Assembly: GCA_046153915.1 (NCBI GenBank)
Contig: JBJXFC010000235.1
Coordinates: 1-19,436, forward strand
Direction: 5' to 3'
DNA: 19,436 nt
From: JANNVZ01 sp046153915
Lineage (GTDB): Bacteria > Bacteroidota > Bacteroidia > Flavobacteriales_D > Sanyastnellaceae
Shown here: piece by piece, positions 14,758 through 19,436 of the stretch
Position numbering within the stretch: position 1 is the first letter of the stretch
Layout: each line of letters starts with the position of its first letter
Program-made: the position numbers and the translations under genes
The notes under the pieces: generated by a model
Database searches by the model: none
Seen by the model: only the letters and a program-made list of their open reading frames with translations
Told to the model about the DNA's origin: nothing

Positions 14758-15791
14758 GCCTGAATCACAATATATTCCGGCAAATGATCGCTGTAACCTG
14801 CTTTATAATCTTCGCCTACAAATGTGCGGTTCGGGCGCTTCTGCCCATCGTTGGTGGCAAACATCACAAAATCTCCGGTATAATAAGACGCCGCATTGTC
14901 GGGTGCAATCAACTTGCCTTTGCCTTCATGCAAACCTTTACTCGCCATAAACTGATCAATGGGACTCCATGATCCTTTATAGAAGTACGATCCCTTACCG
15001 GCCTTTTCGTCATCATACATATAATTGAAGAGTTGGTTTTCCGCACCGATTCCGGCATTGAGCACAGATGATACACTTTTATCCGATGGAAAATCATTGA
15101 AGTCTCCCATCAGCAATATGTTGGCATTGGCATCTGCCTTCAGAATATCATTCACCTGCATATCTAATACATTGGCAACAGCTATGCGATTGCCTTCACT
15201 TTCCATCTGTCCGCCACCGCGACTAGGCCAGTGATTTATAAAAAGGTGTATCACCTCGCCAGCCGTTTCCGCTTTCACATACAATAAATCCCTGGTATAT
15301 GGATCTGCTTCATTGGGAAGGTTCACAGTTGTGTACTTGCTGTAAAGAATTTTGATTCGTTTGGAATCGTACAACATCGCAACATCAATACCCCTTTCAT
15401 CCGGACTATCCTGATGAATGATTGAATATCCATATCCTGCAATCGCTTTTTCCTTCACCAGATCTTCGAGAACCTTTTTGTTTTCTATTTCGCATAAACC
15501 CATGATGGCCGGAAATTCGCCCGGAAGTGAATCGATCACCTCTGCAATTCTGCCCAACTTCACTTTGTAGCGATCATCTGTCCAGGCGAGTTTGCCAGAC
15601 GGTGTAAAATCTTCATCATTCTTTTTTGGATCATCTGAAGTATCAAAAAGATTTTCGACATTGTAGAAAGCTACAACAAAATCCGATCCTTTACCTGTTG
15701 AAGTTTGTGTCGATGCGACCCGCTCACACGACGCACCTATAAGGAAGATGCCAATGATCAGGTAAGAACAAAAAGGAAATAGTGCTTTCAT
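14748..15791 (-). CDS. Endonuclease/exonuclease/phosphatase family lipoprotein
   Basis: A 347-residue secreted member of the Mg-dependent EEP fold (DNase I / exonuclease III / sphingomyelinase / phosphatase superfamily). The N-terminus MKALFPFCSYLIIGIFLIGASC is a lipoprotein signal with C22 as the likely acylated residue. EEP motifs follow in order: FYNVENLFD (Asn), GLCEIENK (metal-binding Glu), NHWPSRGGG (catalytic His), LMGDFNDFPSDKS (Asp/Asn pair), and the C-terminal YSDHLPEYIVIQ (SDH). All catalytic positions are present, so it should be active; the substrate (extracellular DNA, RNA or a phosphoester) is not decided by sequence. A longer frame reaches 15911, but the added residues are not signal-like, so the ATG at 15791 is preferred. 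Its TAG stop lies in the palindromic repeat cluster. It diverges from the MORN-repeat gene. Confidence 0.88.
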   Translation of the reverse strand: MKALFPFCSYLIIGIFLIGASCERVASTQTSTGKGSDFVVAFYNVENLFDTSDDPKKNDEDFTPSGKLAWTDDRYKVKLGRIAEVIDSLPGEFPAIMGLCEIENKKVLEDLVKEKAIAGYGYSIIHQDSPDERGIDVAMLYDSKRIKILYSKYTTVNLPNEADPYTRDLLYVKAETAGEVIHLFINHWPSRGGGQMESEGNRIAVANVLDMQVNDILKADANANILLMGDFNDFPSDKSVSSVLNAGIGAENQLFNYMYDDEKAGKGSYFYKGSWSPIDQFMASKGLHEGKGKLIAPDNAASYYTGDFVMFATNDGQKRPNRTFVGEDYKAGYSDHLPEYIVIQARP

Positions 15792-15920
15792 AATTTGGTT
15801 TTGTGGTGCAAGATGGAAAAAATCCAGTCTATTACAGCGTTTTGATCGCTCAAATAATATTTTGATAACCGAAACCTTTGAAGACTTGCTGCCGTTCAAA
15901 TGAGAACTCAACGAAATAAG

Positions 15921-16346
15921 ATGAAAAAGATTCTCACAATCCTGATATCCCTGATGACTGTTTCTTCAACCTGGGCGCAAGATGGAAAAGTTACACTGAA
16001 ACTCGATCAGATGTTTCGGGTTACCGCAGATGCAAATGCTCCCTACAAACTCGAACTTCAACTAATTGCCGGTGCCAGTTTCAGCGGAATTTTATTTGAC
16101 TATGCCGGCAAGGTCAAAGCAAAAGGAACATATGTAAAGGTTGGAGAAAAATACCTCGAAGACGGGCATTTCACTTTTTACTATCAAAACGGACAAATAG
16201 AAAGTGAAGGCGAATACGATCGCGGAGTAAAAGTTGGAATCTGGAAACGATTCGATGAAAACGGCCGCCGCAAGGGCGACAAATATTATCCAGCCGAAAG
16301 TGCAGATAAGATCCGTGAATCCATGCTGTTGGAAAAAAGCGAATAA
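15921..16346 (+). CDS. Secreted MORN-variant repeat protein
   Basis: A 141-residue exported protein with signal peptide MKKILTILISLMTVSSTWAQ. After a beta-rich domain (KVTLKLDQMFRVTADANAPYKLELQLIAGA) come MORN-variant repeats of the YwqK/MORN_2 kind: GKVKAKGTYVKVGEKYLEDGH, then HFTFYYQNGQIESEGEYDRG and KVGIWKRFDENGRRKGDKYY. Such repeats are frequent in Bacteroidota periplasmic or surface proteins, where their function is unclear; automatic labels calling them toxin-antitoxin components rest on weak grounds. An upstream in-frame ATG at 15900 would add seven residues (MRTQRNK) before the natural signal peptide, so the second ATG is preferred. It precedes the solute-binding lipoprotein by 46 bases and diverges from the EEP nuclease gene. 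Confidence 0.8.
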   Translation: MKKILTILISLMTVSSTWAQDGKVTLKLDQMFRVTADANAPYKLELQLIAGASFSGILFDYAGKVKAKGTYVKVGEKYLEDGHFTFYYQNGQIESEGEYDRGVKVGIWKRFDENGRRKGDKYYPAESADKIRESMLLEKSE

Positions 16347-16357
16347 GGTGTAGTCAT

Positions 16358-16384
16358 GTCAAAAGCAGGTATTCTACTTTTGAC
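16358..16384. promoter_or_regulatory. Inverted repeat overlapping a TAnnTTTG box before the solute-binding protein gene
   Basis: GTCAAAAG (16358-16365) and CTTTTGAC (16377-16384) are perfect inverted arms; AG/CT inside them also pair after one mismatch, leaving a 5-base loop. TACTTTTG (16375-16382) is an exact TAnnTTTG -7 box within the right arm, and the start codon is 10 bases later. No matching -33 TTTG is seen. The arrangement fits an operator over a promoter; there is no T run, so a terminator is less likely. Confidence 0.35.
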
Positions 16385-16392
16385 GCTGATAC

Positions 16393-18048
16393 ATGACTTC
16401 AAAGAAATTTAAAATCTCATACCATATTATAGCGTTGTCGTTGGCAACGCTTTTTCTTTTGGGCGGATGTTCGTCCGATGAATCGACCAGCGACAATGTT
16501 TTCTGTTACAACGAAAGCAATGGAATCACATCGCTGGATCCAGCATTCAGTCGCGACCTTGAAGTAATGTGGGCCACCAATCAGCTCTTCGACGGATTGG
16601 TAGAACTTGACTCAGCGATGAACGTTACTCCCTGCATTGCGCATTCCTGGGAGATTTCAGAAGACGGCAAGACCTATACTTTTCATCTCAGGGATGAAGT
16701 TTATTTTCACCCATCACCGCTTTTTCAGGATTCGACTCACCGGAAAGTGATGGCTTCCGATTTTGTGTACAGCTTCGCCCGACTGCTGGATAAAAAACTC
16801 GCTACTCCAGCCCAATGGATTTTTGCAACAGTGGATACTTCGCACAACAGAGGATTCGAAGCTCCGGACGATTCTACATTCTGCATTTACCTCAAAGAAC
16901 CCTTTCAACCATTTCTCGGAATGCTCACCATGCAATACTGCAATGTGGTGCCTCGTGAAGTCGTGGAGCATTTTGGCGCAGACTTTCGATCGCACCCTAT
17001 TGGCACAGGCCCATTCCGGTTTGCATTCTGGTATGAAAACATGGCTCTGGTATTTCACAAACATCCTGCATACTGGAAAAAAGACACTCTGGGTAACTCA
17101 CTCCCATATCTCGATGCTGTCAAAATTGATTTTGTAAAAGATATGTCTGTAGAATTTCAGGGTTTGCTCCAGGGCAAATACGATTTCATCAGCGGTATCC
17201 ACGATTCATACAAAGATGAGATTCTCGATTCACACGGCAATCTGGTGGAGGCTTATTCCGGAAGAATTGCATTTCAGAAAACCCCTTTCATCAAAACAGA
17301 TTACCTGGGAATATTTGTAGATCCAGCCATGGAAATCACCAGAGACTCACCTTTGCTCAATAAAAAAATACGCCAGGCACTTTCGTATGCCATCGATAAA
17401 AAAGAGATGGTGCGGTATCTCCGAAACAACTCCGTATTTCCTGCTGACCATGGTTTTGTGCCGCCCGCACTGCTTGGCCAAAGCGGAGGAAAAACCTATT
17501 ACACATACAGTCCGGAAAAAGCCAAAGCATTGCTGCAGGAAGCAGGATTTCCGAATGGAAAAGGATTACCTGAAATCGAAATTAGCACCACCAGCGACTA
17601 TGCCGACCTTATCGAATTTGTGCAACATCAGTTGAGTGAAATCGGAGTCAAAGTGCGCGTCAATATTCTGCAGGGACCTGCACTTCGCGAGCAATCGGCC
17701 AAGGGACAGTTGGCGGTATTTCGCAAATCCTGGCTGGCCGATTATGCCGATGCCGAAAACTTTCTGGCCGTATTTTATTCACCCAATTTTTGTCCGGTTG
17801 GCCCCAACTACACCCATTTCAAAAATGCAGAATACGATGCGCTCTATGTTCAGGCTCGTTCTGAAACCAATGATGAGAAGCGTATGGAAATATATTCCCA
17901 AATGGACAGCATACTTATGAGTGAAGCACCTGTGATCCCGCTCTTGTATGACCAGGTTTCGCACTTCGTGAGCAAACGCATTGTTGGATTAAAAACCAAT
18001 CCTGTGAATATGCTCGACCTGAAAGACGTCAAAAAATTACCTCGCTGA
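16393..18048 (+). CDS. ABC transporter substrate-binding lipoprotein, family 5 (oligopeptide/dipeptide type)
   Basis: A 551-residue SBP_bac_5 protein. The N-terminus has a positively charged start, a hydrophobic stretch and the lipobox LLGGC, giving a lipidated C26. The mature protein opens with the family pattern NGITSLDPAFSRDLEVMWATNQLFDGLVELD and continues with HSWEISEDGKTYTFHLRDEVYFH, VMASDFVYSFARLLD, GTGPFRFAFWYEN and IRQALSYAIDKKEMVRY. This is the OppA/DppA architecture. Such proteins deliver peptides, nickel or other small ligands to an inner-membrane permease. No permease or ATPase gene lies next to it, so it is an orphan here. The ligand cannot be deduced. The next gene starts 56 bases downstream, after a separate promoter-like site. 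Confidence 0.93.
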   Translation: MTSKKFKISYHIIALSLATLFLLGGCSSDESTSDNVFCYNESNGITSLDPAFSRDLEVMWATNQLFDGLVELDSAMNVTPCIAHSWEISEDGKTYTFHLRDEVYFHPSPLFQDSTHRKVMASDFVYSFARLLDKKLATPAQWIFATVDTSHNRGFEAPDDSTFCIYLKEPFQPFLGMLTMQYCNVVPREVVEHFGADFRSHPIGTGPFRFAFWYENMALVFHKHPAYWKKDTLGNSLPYLDAVKIDFVKDMSVEFQGLLQGKYDFISGIHDSYKDEILDSHGNLVEAYSGRIAFQKTPFIKTDYLGIFVDPAMEITRDSPLLNKKIRQALSYAIDKKEMVRYLRNNSVFPADHGFVPPALLGQSGGKTYYTYSPEKAKALLQEAGFPNGKGLPEIEISTTSDYADLIEFVQHQLSEIGVKVRVNILQGPALREQSAKGQLAVFRKSWLADYADAENFLAVFYSPNFCPVGPNYTHFKNAEYDALYVQARSETNDEKRMEIYSQMDSILMSEAPVIPLLYDQVSHFVSKRIVGLKTNPVNMLDLKDVKKLPR

Positions 18049-18069
18049 AACATTCGCTGAAAAGGCACT

Positions 18070-18101
18070 TTTGAACTTAGCGCAGGCACTGCCTATATTC
18101 G
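18070..18101 (+). promoter_or_regulatory. Candidate promoter for the ACMSD gene
   Basis: TTTG (18070-18073), a 20-base spacer, then TATATTCG (18094-18101), one mismatch from TAnnTTTG. The start ATG follows only three bases later, so a transcript from it would be leaderless or nearly so. Assigned by eye. Confidence 0.45.
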
Positions 18102-18104
18102 CCC

Positions 18105-19115
18105 ATGGCTCTGAAGATCGATATGCATACCCATATTATTCCGAAAATCCTTCCAGACTGGTCGGTCAAATTCGGATATGGAAGTTTTATTCACCTCGAC
18201 CATCACCGGCCTGGATTTGCACGCATGATGCAGGGCGATAAATTTTTCAGGGAGATTGAATCCAATTGCTGGGACGAAATCTTGCGCATTGAAGACTATG
18301 AGCGCTACCACACCCAAGTGCAGGTAGTATGCACAATACCGGTGCTATTTGCCTATTGGGCGCAGCCTCAAGACGGACTCATTGTAGCCCGATATCTCAA
18401 CGATCACATTGCAGAACTTGTGGTGAATCATCCAAAACATTATATCGGCCTGGGCACATTGCCCATGCAGGATACCGATATGGCAATAGAAGAATTGGAG
18501 CGTTGCAAAAAAATCGGAATGAAGGGCATTCAGATTGGTAGCAACGTAAACCAGAAAAATCTGAGCGAACCGATATTTAATCCATTGTGGGCCGCCATCG
18601 AAGATTTGGATATGGCAGTGTTGGTTCATCCGTGGGACATGATGGGCCAGGATGATATGAGAAAATACTGGCTTCCCTGGCTGGTAGGCATGCCCGCAGA
18701 AACAGCCCGTGCCATTTGTTCGTTGATCTTTGGCGGCATTATGGAGCGCCATCCGAATATTCGTTTCAACTTTGCACATGCAGGTGGATCCTTTTTACCC
18801 ACAATCGGCCGTATTGAACATGGATTTAATTGCCGCCCCGATCTTGTTGCCATCGACAATCCAATCAATCCGCGCGAATACATAGGTAAATTCTGGATCG
18901 ATAGCGCCACTCACGACGATCAGCTATTCAAATATGTACTCGACATGGTAGGTCCGAAAAAAATTACGCTAGGTACCGACTATCCATTTCCACTGGGCGA
19001 CCTCGAAGTTGGCAAATTCATCGAAGAAATGGGATTGGAAAAAAGTGTGGTAGATGATATTTTTTGTCAATCGACTCTGGATTGGTTGAAGATGGATGGG
19101 AAGGTTTTTGAATAA
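18105..19115 (+). CDS. acmsd: 2-amino-3-carboxymuconate-6-semialdehyde decarboxylase (ACMSD), amidohydrolase family
   Basis: A 336-residue metal-dependent decarboxylase that converts ACMS to 2-aminomuconate semialdehyde, diverting the kynurenine pathway of tryptophan catabolism from quinolinate/NAD synthesis towards oxidation. Similarity to human ACMSD runs along the whole protein. Shared segments include NCWD (54-57), LGTLPMQ (116-122), VHPWDM (174-179), KYWLPWLVGMPAET (187-200), FAHAGG and GTDYPFPLG (290-298). Zinc ligands are H8, H10, H175 and D292, with the catalytic H225 and the substrate-carboxylate arginine R49 in the KFFR segment. The ATG at 18105 puts HxH at the usual distance from the N-terminus. 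No other kynurenine-pathway genes are in the window, although the right side ends soon after. This is one of the most secure functional calls here. Confidence 0.95.
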   Translation: MALKIDMHTHIIPKILPDWSVKFGYGSFIHLDHHRPGFARMMQGDKFFREIESNCWDEILRIEDYERYHTQVQVVCTIPVLFAYWAQPQDGLIVARYLNDHIAELVVNHPKHYIGLGTLPMQDTDMAIEELERCKKIGMKGIQIGSNVNQKNLSEPIFNPLWAAIEDLDMAVLVHPWDMMGQDDMRKYWLPWLVGMPAETARAICSLIFGGIMERHPNIRFNFAHAGGSFLPTIGRIEHGFNCRPDLVAIDNPINPREYIGKFWIDSATHDDQLFKYVLDMVGPKKITLGTDYPFPLGDLEVGKFIEEMGLEKSVVDDIFCQSTLDWLKMDGKVFE

Positions 19116-19255
19116 GTTTAAACCAATATCATTTAGGTAGTTCGGCAATGTTCTAATCAAATCATTAGCCATTTATCCATTCAACCTGTGCTTCAATGCT
19201 GTTTCACCTGATCAAACTCAATTAAATAAAATTGAATTCATTCTTCTCATTTGAG

Positions 19256-19284
19256 GAGATTACTTGCGTCGCTGTGGAATGACA
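19256..19284. repeat. GGAATGACA-type intergenic repeat, copy 1
   Basis: This 29-base unit begins GAGATTACTTGCG and ends GTGGAATGACA. It matches the unit at 19348-19376 at 25 of 29 positions. This kind of short imperfect repeat is common between genes in some Bacteroidota. Confidence 0.7.
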
Positions 19285-19347
19285 AGAGTCATGAGCATTA
19301 TAATGACAGATTGAAAGTCAGAAATAATGGCCTCCGGAAAACAAAGT

Positions 19348-19376
19348 GAGATTCCTTGCTTCGCAGCGGAATGACA
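19348..19376. repeat. GGAATGACA-type intergenic repeat, copy 2
   Basis: This 29-base unit begins GAGATTCCTTGCT and ends GCGGAATGACA, in the same orientation as the copy at 19256-19284 and 92 bases from it (start to start). The core TTCGCAGCGGAA is partly self-complementary. Confidence 0.7.
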
Positions 19377-19418
19377 CTGCCGTTTTTGTGTAGGGGCGGA
19401 AAAAAGAAAAAGAGAAGT

Positions 19419-19436
19419 GGGGGGGGGGGGGGGGGG
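19419..19436. other. Terminal poly-G run, probable assembly or sequencing artefact
   Basis: Eighteen consecutive G residues end the window exactly. Nothing else in the window has a homopolymer of this length. Poly-G ends are typical of two-colour sequencing dark cycles carried into a contig end. Confidence 0.75.

Larger units (their letters stand above)
19116..19436. other. Gene-free contig end
   Basis: I see no coding frame or RNA gene in these 321 bases. The first 140 bases are AT-rich and featureless. Then come two copies of a 29-base repeat, the sequence GTAGGGGCG (19390-19398), a purine-rich stretch and a terminal G run. Confidence 0.8.

Noticed and set aside
15921..16346. Toxin-antitoxin antitoxin (YwqK-type label)
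   Set aside because: The MORN-type repeats would invite this label, but the protein has a signal peptide and no toxin partner is adjacent.

Overview
The window looks like a chromosomal fragment of a member of the Bacteroidota. The reasons are the gene content (bacterial GH3 protein, tandem DUF1599 protein, DUF2279 protein, MORN-type secreted protein, large hybrid histidine kinases), the near absence of Shine-Dalgarno sequences, several upstream sites resembling the phylum's TTTG-N19-21-TAnnTTTG promoter, and short palindromic intergenic repeats. I cannot name a genus. No rRNA, tRNA, transposase, phage gene or CRISPR array is visible. The last 18 bases are pure G after a repeat-rich stretch, so the right end looks like a contig edge.

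Layout. 1-3169 (minus strand): moaE, ilvE and the N-terminal two thirds of mutS2, which runs off the left edge. 3286-7241: a GH3-family adenylate-forming enzyme (+), a lipoprotein with C-terminal membrane helices (-), a secreted protein of unknown function (+) and a deoxynucleoside kinase (+) with a clear terminator. 7292-8741: folP (-) diverging from a tandem DUF1599 protein (+). 8756-13121 (-): two large hybrid sensor kinases in series, both ending in receiver domains. 13200-14601 (+): an AT-rich DUF2279 protein and then the most unusual gene here, a dodecin fused to a lysine/alanine/proline-rich tail like that of histone H1, followed by a strong terminator and a cluster of palindromic repeats. 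14748-16346: a lipoprotein of the endonuclease/exonuclease/phosphatase family (-) diverging from a secreted MORN-repeat protein (+). 16393-19115 (+): an oligopeptide-type solute-binding lipoprotein without permease genes and a very recognisable ACMSD, the branch-point decarboxylase of the kynurenine pathway. 19116-19436 holds no gene, only two copies of a 29-base direct repeat and the poly-G run.

Most genes are single housekeeping or envelope genes rather than one pathway. The best candidate for something undescribed is the dodecin-H1-tail fusion at 14143-14601. A dodecin core would assemble into a 12-mer shell. Each subunit here carries about 66 C-terminal residues of which 30 are lysine and none acidic, and the tryptophan that stacks on flavin in classical dodecins is a serine. 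This suggests a polyvalent nucleic-acid or polyanion-binding particle rather than, or besides, a flavin buffer. The tail is encoded by 33-base tandem repeats that could change in length.
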